DNA of 64,000 bases from Paratinospora sagittata (lineage: Eukaryota > Streptophyta > Magnoliopsida > Ranunculales > Menispermaceae), in the NCBI GenBank assembly GCA_035771175.1, contig CM069593.1:43399741-43463740 (forward strand), given 5' to 3'. Position numbers and translations under genes: made by a program. The notes beneath the pieces are model-generated. The model was not told the origin of the DNA. It saw nothing but the letters and a program-made list of their open reading frames with translations, and searched no databases. Shown here in pieces: positions 11,252 through 23,100 of the stretch. The first letter of the stretch is position 1. Each line of letters begins with the position of its first letter.

Positions 11252-13180
11252 CTATGAAGACACCTGTACTTATCACTCCAAGAAATGCAATTGGATTTTC
11301 ATTATACACCGATGCCTCTCTCCAAGGCTTAGGTGTCGTACTAATGCAAGAAGGCCAAGTTGTTGCATATGCCTCGAGGCAACTGAAGATTCATGAGGGT
11401 AATTACCCAACACATGACTTGGAACTTGCAGCTGTTGTGTTTGCACTGAAGTTATGGCGTCATTACCTATACGGTGAACGGTTTGAGGCCTTCTCAGATC
11501 ACAAGAGTCTTAAGTACATATACACTCAGAGAGACCTAAACCTCCGCCAGAGAAGATGGTTGGAATTCTTGAAAGATTATGACTTTCAACGCCAGTACCA
11601 TCCCGGAAAAGCCAATGTTGAGGTTGATGCCCTGAGTAAAAAATCGTACGTTGCTTGCACTCTTAACTTTGATACGGGGAAGTTGGCTACAGAGATGGAG
11701 AACTTTAATCTACAGCTGAACGAAGAGGGACCAAGACCACGACTCTCTCAATTATCAGCCAACTCTGAGCTCGTTCGAAAGATTTCAGCAGCTCAAGCCA
11801 ATGACCCTATGTTAATGGAGAAACGAGAACTTCTACTCAGTGGACAGGACCTTCCTCACTGGTCGGTCGCTGAAGACGGGACCGTTTTCTGTAAAAAATG
11901 TCTCTGTCTACCGAAAGATCCTAAGGTTCGGAAAGAAGTGCTTAATGAGATGCATTGTTTGAGGTACGCTATGCATCCTGGGGGTGACAAGATGTACAAG
12001 GATGTCAAGCGACAATTCTGGTTTTCTAGAATGAAGAAGGCAATTGCAAACTTCGTTGCTCGATGTCTCGTTTGCCAGAAAGTTAAGGCAGAACGAAGAC
12101 TTCCCTGTGGACTTCTCCAGCCGTTACCTATTGGAGAATGAAAATGAGAGAACATCGCAATGGATTTTGTTACGGCCTTACCTCGAAATAATAAAGGGCA
12201 AGATGTTATCTTGGTTATCATTGACACACTTACAAAGTATGCACACTTCTTGCCAATAAAGTTCACGGATAATCCCGCCATACTTGCAGAGCTATATGAA
12301 AGAGAGATCGTACGCCTTCATGGCATACCACTCACGATCGTCTCTGATCGAGACCCTCGATTCACATCAAACTTTTGGAAAAGCTTCAAAAGTAGAATGG
12401 GTTCTAAGATCACCATGAGCACAACATTTCACCCTCAGACTGATGGGCAGTCAGAGTGGCTTATTCAAATCTTAGAAGACATGTTACGGTGTTGCATTTT
12501 GGACTTTACTGACGGATGGGCAAAGTATTTACATCTAGCTAAGTTTGCATACAACAACAGCTACCAAACTAGTATTGGCATGGCACCGTATGAGACTTTC
12601 TATGGTCGCTCTTGCAGATCCCCGGTATGCTGGTTAGATATGGCAGATCGACCGCAGTTAGGCCCTGAACTAGTTCAAGAGACTTCTGAAAAGATCACAC
12701 TAGTAAAGGAACGACTTCGTGTTGCACAAAGTCGACAGAAGAGCTATGTTGACAAGAGAAGACAACCTCTAGAATTTGATAAGGGGGACTTTGTTTTTCT
12801 AAAAGTTCAGCCCACAAGAGGTGTCAAACGCTTTGGGATCAAAGGAAAGCTCTCCCCGCGGTATATAGGTCCATTTCAGATCATTGAACGTATTGGCAAA
12901 CTTGCTTATCATCTGTCCCTTCCATCATCCATGCCTAAGGATCATGACGTTTTTCACGTATCTTTGCTTCGCAAGTATCGTCCTGATCCTTCGCATATCA
13001 TCCCTTTAGTCGAGGAGAAAGCGATATAGATTTTAGATAGAAAAACTCAAGAACTACGACGATGTAGCATACCACTTGTGAAAGTGCTCTGGGATCACCA
13101 CGGCGTAGAGGAAGCAACATGGGAACTAGAAGCAACAATTAAACAGAAATATCCTGAATTGTTTTCTAATACCAACTGAT
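11252..13180 (+). pseudogene. pol: D1 pol fragment (RNase H, integrase, chromodomain-like end), broken
   Basis: RNase H opens with [10 protein letters not shown] and ASRQLKIHE. The integrase zinc finger is recognisable ([20 protein letters not shown]), as are the DDE core (MDFVTALP, SDRDPRF, DGQSEW) and the GPF motif (YIGPFQII). The frame is broken by a stop near 12139 (TGG to TGA context) and another at about 13027, after which the chromodomain-like tail ([10 protein letters not shown]) is still readable. RT, protease and gag are absent. It is a decayed retrotransposon gene with no expected product. Confidence 0.88.
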
Positions 13181-13276
13181 GATGTGATACATTGTACTAT
13201 TTTCACTTATCAATAAAATGATGAAACATTGTTTACACTTATCTTAATACATTGTTTCACTTGAATAACTATACAG

Positions 13277-13774
13277 ATGTCTGAAAATAATATCAATGGA
13301 TATAGTGATGCACACACGCATTGGCCTCCTTGGCAACCTGTGGCTACTTCTCAAGAAGAAGACTCAAGTCACAACTACTTTACATCACCAACTCCATCAC
13401 CACACAGATAGCGATCATTATCGCCAGAGCGTGCATGACTTTTTCATAACAATCTCGTGCCCTCATCCTAGCAAGACCTTCTACCAAAATTGCCAGGCGG
13501 CAGGATTCGAGCAACTGCACGAGAAAGTATTCCACTGCTCAACCTACCTCCCCTCAAATGATGTAACCAGCACCCTCCACCACCATCTGTTATGCAAAGG
13601 TTGGAATCTTCAGAGGACGAGTCTGATTCCATTTGCTCACCATGGTTTTACGATGATGACGATTCCACCGGCCATAGTGCTATTCAGGGACCATTCAAGA
13701 ACTATCCTGAACTCGCAAAAGATGACGCCGGCAGTGAATCTCAAGCAGATAACCATCATAACTACTTTAATTGA
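13277..13774 (+). pseudogene. Relic of extra ORF downstream of pol in D1 (165 codons)
   Basis: This stretch aligns codon for codon with the intact 165-residue ORF of D2 (61295-60798), from the initiator ATG to a stop after NHHNYFN, and it has the same total length (498 bp). Four nonsense codons interrupt it: TAG near 13409, TGA near 13436, TAG near 13466 and TGA near 13559. At all four the D2 codon (CAG, TGG, TGG, CGA) differs by one C-to-T or G-to-A transition, as expected from methylcytosine decay. There is no net frameshift. It sits about 100 bp after the pol stop and just before the polypurine tract. The function is unknown. Confidence 0.75.
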
Positions 13775-13854
13775 TTTCGAGGGCGAAATCCCTTTAAGGG
13801 GGGTAGAGTGTAATACACTATATTTCACAAAAAAAAAAAAAAATTGGGCATACG

Positions 13855-13976
13855 TGCCCGGAAGTCCAGGCACATGCCCAAAAGTCCAGGCACATGCCCG
13901 GAAGGCCAGGCAAGTCGCCCGGAAGTCCAGGCACATGCCCGGAAGTCCAGGCAGCCCGCCTGGACTTCGAGGCGCC
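13855..13976 (+). repeat. 20-bp minisatellite and hairpin in D1 LTR
   Basis: There are about five copies of GCCCGGAAGTCCAGGCACAT (with variants) in tandem. The last copy runs into a perfect 11-bp hairpin, GAAGTCCAGGC - AGCCC - GCCTGGACTTC. It is absent from the D2 LTR. It is not a CRISPR array: units are contiguous with no unique spacers. Confidence 0.92.
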
Positions 13977-14349
13977 AAAACATCTATATAAACCAACCCC
14001 CCCCTCTTCATTTTTCACCCCAAATTCACTCCAAATTGTGATTTTTCCTCCTCTTTTCACTCATTTTGAGTTTTTAGTCTTTTGAGACTCTATGTTCGAG
14101 ACTCTCGGTGCAGTGCGACGAAGTTCTGTCAGGAGGAAAGCGCCAGATCTGGAAAAAGAAGAAGTTCTTATCTGAAGGTGGGGAACGAAACATAGGTTTG
14201 CGTGTTTTATAACTTTTATTAAAGTTTACATTCAGTTATTATTATATCTACTGTTCATTTACACTGCATTATGTCATATAATGTTTATACTGTCGCACTT
14301 ATACCTGTACACTTGGAATTCACGTACTATACTGTTACAATATCAGATT

Positions 14350-14510
14350 TGTGGTCAATCTGACTCAACTAGACTCGGTCTTGTCCTCAGTAACTTTAAA
14401 TAGTGAACGGGAGGCAGCGGTCTGCTCTAGGTGATTGGTATTTAAGCAGACCTTGTGTCTCACCTCTCAACTTGGGACTGATCTAGTTGGTCTTATTGAA
14501 AGCTATCAGC
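14350..14510 (+). promoter_or_regulatory. LTR module shared with copia LTRs (D1 copy)
   Basis: The core TTTAAATAGTGAACGGGAGG is followed by GGTATTTAAGC, GACTGATCTAGTTG and TTGAAAGCTAT. These occur in the same order and spacing as in the copia LTRs at 36165-36350, 48380-48545 and 57320-57510, and in D2 at 60190-60350. TTAAATA and TATTTAA can pair, and GCAG/CTGC can form an inner stem. A role in promoter/R-region function or RNA structure is inference. Confidence 0.6.
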
Positions 14511-15300
14511 TTATACAAGTAATACTGAATCTCCTAACCTTGCACGTCGTGATACCGACCCTGATAAGGATCACCAGACGTTGCCAAAGTCAGTCTAAAT
14601 GTCAAGAAAAGACTAGACCAGTTCATGCATTGGCATCATACATATCACCACCTAGGGACGTATATGGTTTATGACTCATAGAATAGTTATGAGCATTACT
14701 CGCTATTCATTATATTTCTCTGGAGAGGAACGTACATGAGAAACCGGCTAGGTTCGGGGAGGGACATCAGTACGTGAATCCAGAGCATCATTCCTTAGGA
14801 GCGACGTACAGTGAGAACCTGGCTACGCCCGGGGAAGGACACCTATACGTGAACTCAGGCGATGTACGTTCATCAAACCATTACGAGACGGTGTCATGCA
14901 TACATACATATTGATTGATTATGATGCTTACATGTGTATTTAAGATATTTGGTATTGAAGTATGCTTAATTAATTGTTATACTCACGAACTATTTACCAA
15001 TTGAGCGCGTTAAGCTCACTCTATTATTCTCAAAATTTTCACAGGAAATTAGGGTAGACTGGGTGCAGGTTTATGGGGCCCACATTTTGTACCCTTTGTA
15101 TCATTCATTAGGGATTTTGGAGAGTATGTTCCCTTGACCGTTTCATGTACAAATTATATTCTGAATTAAATGAAATCAGATTTGTGCTGTGTACTATATT
15201 TTCTGTTGAGCACTCTGTTGTTACCATTGTTATTGTTCCAAATGCGTGCCCCGTCCGCGAATATACCACCAGTTTAGGCGCGTCCGGGCGGGGTGTGACG

Positions 15301-15892
15301 TCTTTAGTCATCTAGGTTGAGTTTCCAGTTTGAACCTCTATTTAATAGGCTTTAACCCCATTCCCCTCGATAAACATTGTACTTGATCTCTAGGCAAACC
15401 TTTAGTTAGTGGATCCGCAAGGTTGTCCTTTGATTTGATATAATTTATGGATATTACTCCATTTTCAAGTAACAATGAATGCATATTGTTGAGACAAGTT
15501 TGAACCAACACGAAATATCCTCTAAAAAGTTACGAAGCCATTTTGCTTCTTCTCCAGCTTTTTCTAAAGCTATAAATTCAGATTCCATAGTGGATTTGGC
15601 TATACATGTTTATTTTGAGGATTTCCATGATATCGCTCCTCCTCCAATTGTGAACACATATCCACTCGTAGATTTTGTGTTCTTGGAGTCAGATATTCAG
15701 TTTGCATCACTATATCCTTTTAGAACAATTGAATATCTTGTATAATGCAATTCATAATGTTGTGTGTACCTTAGATATCTAAGTACCTTAATCAAAGCTT
15801 TCCAATGAGCCTTGCCGGGATTTTTTGTAAATCGACTCAATTTATTAATTGCACATGCTATGTCAGGTCGCGTACATACCATAACATACATT
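15301..15892 (-). pseudogene. pol: C1 pol 3' end: RT tail and RNase H
   Basis: The minus strand reads VCTRPDIACAINKLSRF and HWKALIKVLRYLR, the copia connection segment before RNase H. It ends with DNLADPLTKGLP, the usual copia C-terminus, so pol reaches its natural end here. Internal stops and frameshifts mean no product is expected. The upstream part of the gene continues beyond the MITE at 16564. Confidence 0.8.
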
Positions 15893-16563
15893 TAGGGGTG
15901 TACAAATCTCGGTTCGGTTCGAACCGAACTGAACCTAGTTCGGGTTGGGTTTTTTGAAATCGAAACCGAACCAAACTAATACTCAAATTGAATCGAACCG
16001 AGCCGAATTTGTTCGATTTGGGTTGATCGGGTTAGTTACGTCAATTTTACAGTTATAAATTTTATACTTAACACTATTTTACCTTTTCAAAACACATTCA
16101 ATCCTTTGAAAAATATAATATATAGTTTTATCACTACAATTAAAACACAAAATACATTATTACATTTAATAATAGGAATACTGAAAGAGATTGACATGGA
16201 AAATTTCTACATGTTTTTCATTCAAAGCCTTTCTTAAGGCAATTTTTTTATGTATCTGCACGTCCAATTCCAAGTATCCAATAGTTAAACAAATAAAAAT
16301 TAAAAGCAAGTTTAAAGGATATTTTAATCATGTTCCTATATATTTAAAGCTTAGGGTTATAGGAGAAATGACAGTATTACCCTCAAGTTTGGTTCGGTTT
16401 GGGTTAAATTCAATTTTTCAATGTCTAAACTGAAAATCGAACCAAACCGATCGGTTTTTTTCATTCCTTAAATTGAAAACCAAACCAAACTTCACAAAAA
16501 TCGAACCAATCACATTGGTTTGGTTCGGTTTTTCGGTTTGGTCGGTCTCGATGAACACCCCTA
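15893..16563. mobile_element. hAT-type MITE in copia pol
   Basis: This 671-bp insertion has terminal inverted repeats TAGGGGTGT / ACACCCCTA. It is flanked by an 8-bp target duplication, CATACATT (15885-15892) and CATATATT (16564-16571), with one mismatch. Subterminal regions are full of GGTTCGGTTT/AAACCGAACC repeats in both orientations, so it can fold on itself. There is no transposase ORF. TIR type and 8-bp duplication fit the hAT superfamily. Confidence 0.88.
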
Positions 16564-16893
16564 CATATATTAGACTGCCAAGTATATACGTGAATATTCT
16601 AATTGAGTTTTGGGTTGCCCTTTATTCTTGATAAGATGTAAATTCACATTTATTGGTGTTTTTATAGGACTAGTATCATATTTATTGAACTTAATCAATA
16701 TTTTCTCAATATAATGAGATTGGGACAAGACTAATCCATCAAATATTTTAGAAATTTTAATCTCTAAAATAACACCAGCAATGCCCATATCTTTCATATC
16801 AAAATGTCTAGTCAACATTTTCTTGGTAAACTTGATTATAGCTTCATTATTATCTATAATCAACATATCATCTACGTAAAGGCACACTATGAC
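16564..16893 (-). pseudogene. pol: C1 RT fragment with YVDD active site
   Basis: The minus strand reads VIVCLYVDDMLII, the catalytic YVDD box of copia reverse transcriptase, then downstream RT residues to EYSRI. The fragment is bounded by the B1 gypsy insertion on the right, inside the residues just before YVDD, and the MITE on the left. It continues upstream at 27928. Confidence 0.85.
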
Positions 16894-18849
16894 TGTGGCG
16901 ACCCCGCGCCCCGGACCACCAACCCCACAGGGAATGGCGTGCGGAATGCCAAGGCAGGACGCCCGGCGTAGGCATCTCCGACCACTCCTCAACTCCCGTG
17001 AGGTGGTTGAGACCCTACGAGCCTTATCTCAAACAACGACATAATATCAAAAGGTACTAAACAAAACTACCCACCGTATTAATCATCAAAGACAAGAGAT
17101 AATACATAAAAATAAACCTCAAATAAAATCATAATCCCTACAGTCCATTAAAATTGACATACACATAAAGTCCAAAATTGTGGGTACAAATAAAAATCGT
17201 CATATGCCCACATGGTCTATCTAACAAGTCTCAACTCACCCATACTACAATATGGTAAGTGTTATAATTACATAATCCAAAATATAATACTTCATAATTT
17301 AAAACACAGTTCAATCAAAATGCCTCTCAACTCACATCGAGGCCTTGGATTCTCTCGCAGGAAAGGCCCTCAAGATATAACTACTCCTTTGCCCTTATTC
17401 GGGACAGAAGGACCTGAAAGAGGAAAATGAGGGTGAGCCAACGGTGCCCAGTGAATAGAATTCAAATATGCTATCAATACTCATCAATAAATATCATGTA
17501 TGCATGTCAATGTGTAGCATGATTAAAAGCTCATAACATATAGATATCAAGCATTTATAATAAGTTCGATGCAAGTAAAAGCTTATCAATTTGGATCCAC
17601 ATTTCACATGCATTGGGTTACTAGTGCACGTCTATTTCACCGTACCGTTGATCCCAATCATGTTTATTTTGGGTTACTAGTGCACGTCTATTTCACCGTA
17701 CCGTTGACCCCAATCTCTTCCTTTCCTAAAACCCTCCTATGACAAGGTTAAGTCCCCCTACTAGCCAGATAGATGGGCCCAACCAAAGTCAGAAGGTTTT
17801 CTCAAATCAATGCATCATTCAAAACATTAGAATACATTCATAATTTCAACATACAATATATAAGTGATATGATGACATAAAAGATATAATCATAAATGAA
17901 GTCTACTCACAACCAAGCCTCGCGAGAGTATTTAACCACACACGACCACCAAACCAAATCAACCCAATCAAGATCCTGAAACATACATCAATATCCTACC
18001 ATACATCAATTTCTACGCTCAATCACATAGACATTACACATCAACCCTAAATCAGCCCACATATAAACAATAGGCCTAAATCCCATCTACTCCCATCATT
18101 CAACTCAAATCACATGACTTAGGCCTCTAATGCATAGTTCTCATACGTAAACCATTCTATTAATCAAAAATACTGATTTTCAATTCCTTTAGGCATAAAC
18201 ATGCCCAAATTGGGTCACTTGATCACAAGTAGGCCTAACCCATGATATGGTCACAACCACCAAATCAGTAGCATAATCAACCCTAATCATGCTTAATTAA
18301 ACATAAGTTGCATCAATTCAATGATTTTAGGCCAAAAGCATCAAAAGCCCTAAAATATGAAATTTTTCATACTTAGGCCATATTGCCGATTTACACTAGG
18401 TCACCATATTCATCCATGTACATCACTGATTTTGCATCATGGGTTCATCAACAATGGCAACTAGGTCAACATAGTTGACATGCAAGCTATTTGGAAAGGT
18501 CTAAGTTCATATTCTAAATTTAGGTCTAATACAAGCAACCCTACCAATTCTTCATTTAATATTCTGTTCAGATCTATCAATCTACCAACACAAATATGTA
18601 ATCACAAAATCAATTGTATAGATTTAATTATGTGAAGAAACAAACCTTCTGTCTAAATATCATCCCAATCCAACGGTGGACCGAAAAGATAAGTATATTT
18701 GATGAACAAGTCTCTAATTAGACAATTTCTCCTTTCCTGCTGCAAATACTCAAACTCAAATGACTATATCACACAAAATCCTAAATGCATAAACATCGCC
18801 ACCGTTAAGAATACATAAATATCAGTTATAAACTACATACCCAACTTTG

Positions 18850-19180
18850 ATATCCATCCAACGGTAGATCGAGGAGATCTACAAGTTTGTGCGAAACGGC
18901 ACGAGAAATCCAGACTTTCCGACCAGCTTTATTTCAGAGGTTAGATCTCTCGGACAAAACCTCTAATCAAGATCTTCACCGTTCATAATGCAGAGATATC
19001 CGTTGTACACTTCGTACCCGAATTTTATATCCATCCAACGGTAGATTAAAGATATATAGAAGTTTGAGCGAAACGGCGCGAGAAATCCAGACTTTCCGAC
19101 CAGCTTTGTTTGAGAGGTTAGATCTCTTAGACGAAACCTCTGATCAAGATCGCCACCGACCAGAATGAATAACCATAAGC
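18850..19180. repeat. Tandem ~177-bp repeats inside B-family LTR
   Basis: Two units start with TATCCATCCAACGG at 18851 and 19028. Both contain GAGAAATCCAGACTTTCC and GAGGTTAGATCTCT. A third, more diverged unit precedes them near 18670. The same array occurs in the B1 right LTR (26900-27230) and B2 LTR (31130-31630), so it is a family feature. Confidence 0.85.
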
Positions 19181-19379
19181 TACGAACTTGCTGACAAAGT
19201 TTGAGCTCAATCTGACCATTTATCCCAAAGATCCAACTATTTGATGAAAATATCGCAGAGATCTTCCTCCTGCAACTCCCTCCTTCTTTCTCTTCTTCTT
19301 TCCTTTCTCTTCTTTTCTTTCTCTTCTCTTTTCCTTTCTCTCCACTCACCTCTTTCTAGCACTTCCTTGATTCCCTCCT

Positions 19380-19560
19380 CTACTCACCTCACTTTCTACC
19401 ACATTCTTGGATTCTCTCCTCCACTCACCTCATTCTCTAGCACATTCTTGGATTCTCTCCTCATTCTTGGATTCTCTCCTCCACTCATCTCATTTTCTAG
19501 CACATTCTTGGATTCTCTCCTCCACTCACCTCACTTTCTAGCACATTCTTGGATTAAAGA
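19380..19560. repeat. Expanded ~41-bp minisatellite in B1 left LTR
   Basis: Units of about 41 bp alternate CACATTCTTGGATTCTCTCC with CACTCACCTCA-like words, about 4 copies. In the other B1 LTR (27410-27500) and B2 (31830-31910) this place holds a shorter TCCTTGATTC-type repeat, so this array expanded after insertion of B1. Confidence 0.82.
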
Positions 19561-20114
19561 AGTGGGCATGGGACACTTGTCCACTTTCATGCACCAACCT
19601 TCACATGTGTTGGTCTCATACTACCCATACCAACCACATGTGTTTTAACCAATCTCATGCTTCCATGTATTTTAAATGTTCAATCCATTTAATACACCAA
19701 ATTTTCATTCTCATTTATCCTTTTATTCAATCAATCCTAACCCATATCAATTCATGGTTTAATGGGTCCATGCATAAATAATAACATATGCATTATACTT
19801 TAATTTAACATGACCCATATACAATTTATGATACACATATTTATATACATTATCAAGCATCAACTATACAAACATTAAACAACCATCAAACAAACACCAA
19901 ACATATCAAGGCAACACATAGAGTTTGGGCAAAATACAATTGGGTTATGGGCTAGATGAAATAATTTTCGGAGCGTCACATCACACCCACCTTAGACTAA
20001 ACTTCGTCCTCGAAGTTTTAAGGTTAAGAAATTACCTAAGCCCATGAACTCGGCAAAGTGCTCCATCATGTAGTCCTCACGCTCCCAAGTAACCTGCTCC
20101 TCGCCATGGAACTG

Positions 20115-23100
20115 TTATCTCACCTTAACCATCGGAATCTCGCGGTTACGTAACCTCTGGACCTTCCGGTCAAGTATCTGAATAGGTTCCTCATCATAAG
20201 TCACATCCTGCCTCAGTTCAATGTTCCTCCAGTCCAAGACGTGATCAAAATCACTCTTGTACACTCTCAACATTGACACATGAAAGACATTGTGGACTGC
20301 TGCTAACTGAGGTGGCAAGGCTAATCGGTAAGCAACGGGGCCAATTCGTTCTAAAACCTCGAATGGCCCAATAAATCTAGGAGCGAGTTTGCCTTTTATC
20401 CCAAATCTAGTTTGACCCTTCTGAGGTGAGACCTTCAATAAAACTTCGTCACCCACCTCGAACTCTACGGTCTTCCGCTTGGCATCAGTGTAACTCTTCT
20501 GCCTGTCTTGGGCTACTTTCATATTATGCTTGATCCTCTTAATCTTCTCTGTGTGTTCTTGTACAAACTCTGGTCCCATCACCGCAACATCCCCTACCTC
20601 TGTCCAACAGATCGGAGATCTACAGGGTCGACCATACAATGCCTCAAAAGGAGCCATACCAATACTTGACTGATAGCTGTTGTTGTACGCGAACTCACAC
20701 AGATGTATGTACTCCTCCCAGTTACCACTGGACTCGAGGACACAAGCTCGAAGCATATCCTCTAAAATAGATATCAACCTCTCAGACTGGCCATCCGTCT
20801 GGGGGTGAAAAGCGGTACTGAGATCTAGTCTAGTGCCGAGCTGCCTCTGCAACCCCTGCCAGAATACCGATGTAAACCTCGGATCCCTATCTGACACAAT
20901 CGAAACTGGCACTCCATGTAATCTGACTATCTCCCGCATATAGAGTCTGCTCAGCTTATCCATAGAATCCCTAGTGTTCACCGGTAGAAAGTGAGCGGAC
21001 TTGGTCAAGCGATCAATAATAACCCAAACAGCATTATGTCTCCTCGGGGTGTTGGGTAATCCAACAACAAAGTCCATAGTGACGTGCTCCCATTTCCACT
21101 CAGGAATGGCGAGCGGTTGCATCTGCCCTCCAGGCCTCTGATGTTCAGCTTTGACTCTCTGACAAATCTCACACCTCTGAATGAACTGAGCTATCTCTCT
21201 CTTCATGTCGGGCCACCAATACATTCTTTTCATATCATGATACATCTTGGTTCCGCCAGGATGAATAGCATAATGAGATCTGTGAGCCTCTTGAAGAACA
21301 CTCTGTCTGAGTCGTGGATCTGCGGGAACCCATAAACGTCCCCTAAATCTCAAGGCACCCTCAGATGACAAGTGCCAATCAGTAAAATCACTGCTCTCAG
21401 CCCAAGACTTGTACATCCCATGATCAACGTCAAGTCTCTGTTGGTCAATTACCTCCTGGACTTGTGTAGGCTGAGCTCTCATTTGAGCACATATCACAAT
21501 CTGATCTGAAGGGGTAGCACATATACTCACAACCGTAACCGCCTCAAGTAGTCTCCACTCACGAGACATCTGGCGTGCTACCATAACTGTCTCTACCCGC
21601 TTCCTGCTCAACACATCAGCCACTACATTGGCTTTACCTGGGTGGTATTCCAATGTAAAATCATAGTCTTTAAGGAGCTTCAACCACCTTCTCTGCCTCA
21701 TGTTCAATTCCTTCTGAGAGAACAAGTACTTGAGGCTCTTATGGTCAGAATACAGAGTGAATCTCTCACCATAGAGATAATGCCTCCAAATCTTCAAAGC
21801 AAAAACCACTGCGGCCAGTTCTAAGTCATGAACAGGGTAGTTCTTTTCATGCACCTTCAACTGCCTCGATGCATAAGCAATGACCCTATCCTTCTGCATC
21901 AACACGCAACCTAAGCCGATGCGAGAGGCATCGGTATAGATAACCAACTCCTGATCAGGCTCTGGCAAAATCAACACTGGCGTAGATGTCAATCTTTTCT
22001 TCAGCTCTAAAAAGGCATTCTCACACTCCTCGGTCCATACAAAGGACACATCTTTCTGGGTGAGCCTAGTCATAGGCGTAGCTATCTTGGAGAATCCCTG
22101 AACGAATCTCCTATAGTAACCCGCTAACCCAAGAAAGCTTCTGATCTCAGTCACTGTCGTAGGCCTAGGCCAACTGATAATGGCTTCAACCTTAGACGGA
22201 TCAACTGAAATCCCCTCAGAACTCACCACATGACCTAAGAACTTCACTTCGGTGATCCAAAACTCGCACTTGCTCAGCTTTGCATATAACCTATGCTCTC
22301 TCAGAGTTTGCAAGGTCACTCTAAGGTGTTCGTCATGCTCAGCCCGAGTCTTGGAATACACCAATATGTCATCAATGAAGACGATGACAAACTTATCCAG
22401 ATACTGCCTAAAGATCCTCTGCTTCAGGTCCATGAACATCGCCGGTGCATTAGTCACACCAAATGGCATCACAAGGAACTCATAATGTCCATAGCGGGTT
22501 CTGAATGCTGTCTTAGGCACATCCTCCTCCCTGATCCTCAGCTGATGATACCCATAGCGCAAATCAATCTTCGAAAAATACCTCGCTCCCCTCAACTGAT
22601 CAAACAAGTCATCAATCCTTGGGAGAGGATATTTGTTCTTGATGGTCACCCTGTTCAATTGGCGATAGTCGATGCACAACCGCAAGCTCCCATCTTTCTT
22701 TTTCACAAAAAGAACTGGAGCTCCCCAGGGTGACACGCTCGGGCAAATAAAGCCCTTAGTCAATAACTCCTCAAGCTGTTTCTGCAACTCTCTCAACTCG
22801 GCTGGCGCCATTCTATATGGTGCCATGGAGATAGGCTTCGTGCCAGGGACTAGTTCAATAATGAAATCGATCTCTCGCTTCGGTGGTAATCCTGGAAGAT
22901 CCGCAGGGAACACATCTGTAAAGTCCCTAACAATGGCAATATCCTCAAGTACCACCTCACTAGTCTCTTCCTCATTAGGCACTAACCCAGCCAAAATCTC
23001 CCTATCTCCATCAGTCACAAATCTACCCCTTGTGACTGTCTGGTCTGAAGCTCTACCCTGTAGTGTAAACATTGGGTGTCCGGGGATCTGAAAAATGATT

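Larger units (their letters stand above)
11252..15300 (+). mobile_element. Ty3/gypsy element D1, 5' half missing
   Basis: The element enters in the middle of pol, at the RT/RNase H connection. It continues through RNase H and integrase to a relic extra ORF, a polypurine tract (AAGGGGGGTAGAG) and a 3' LTR (13809-15300). The related copy D2 lies inverted at 59959-64000. The right end abuts copia C1 a short way past its pol stop. Confidence 0.88.
13809..15300 (+). repeat. 3' LTR of D1 (about 1.49 kb)
   Basis: It starts TGTAATACAC after the polypurine tract and ends GGGGTGTGAC(G). The D2 LTR (59959-60763) is the same family but lacks a block of about 590 bp (14687-15276 here) and the minisatellite. 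It contains the module shared with copia LTRs at about 14350-14510. Confidence 0.88.
16894..19980 (-). repeat. B1 3' LTR (3,087 bp)
   Basis: On the plus strand it starts TGTGGCGACC and ends GCGTCACA. It contains a 2-unit ~55-bp tandem repeat at about 17616-17715 (GGTTACTAGTGCACG word), and tandem ~177-bp units at 18850-19180 beginning ATCCATCCAACGGTAGAT. It also holds an expanded ~41-bp minisatellite at 19380-19555 (CACATTCTTGGATTCTCTCC). The last largely accounts for its being ~110 bp longer than the other LTR. Confidence 0.92.

Noticed and set aside
13855..13976. Possible CRISPR-like array
   Set aside because: Units are 20 bp and contiguous with no spacers, in a plant LTR; it is a minisatellite.
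13818..14085. Pro/Gly-rich frames on both strands
   Set aside because: Translations of the 20-bp minisatellite in the D1 LTR.
16570..16992. 140-codon open frame on the minus strand
   Set aside because: It starts in the B1 LTR and reads through the target site into copia RT, a chimera made by insertion.
19241..19648. Ser/Leu-rich 135-codon frame
   Set aside because: A pyrimidine-rich repeat in the B LTR. It recurs at 27298 and 31704 with different repeat content.
21084..23091. Plus-strand open frames in B1 (60-146 codons), and those at 32778-34892
   Set aside because: Antisense shadows of the minus-strand pol genes.
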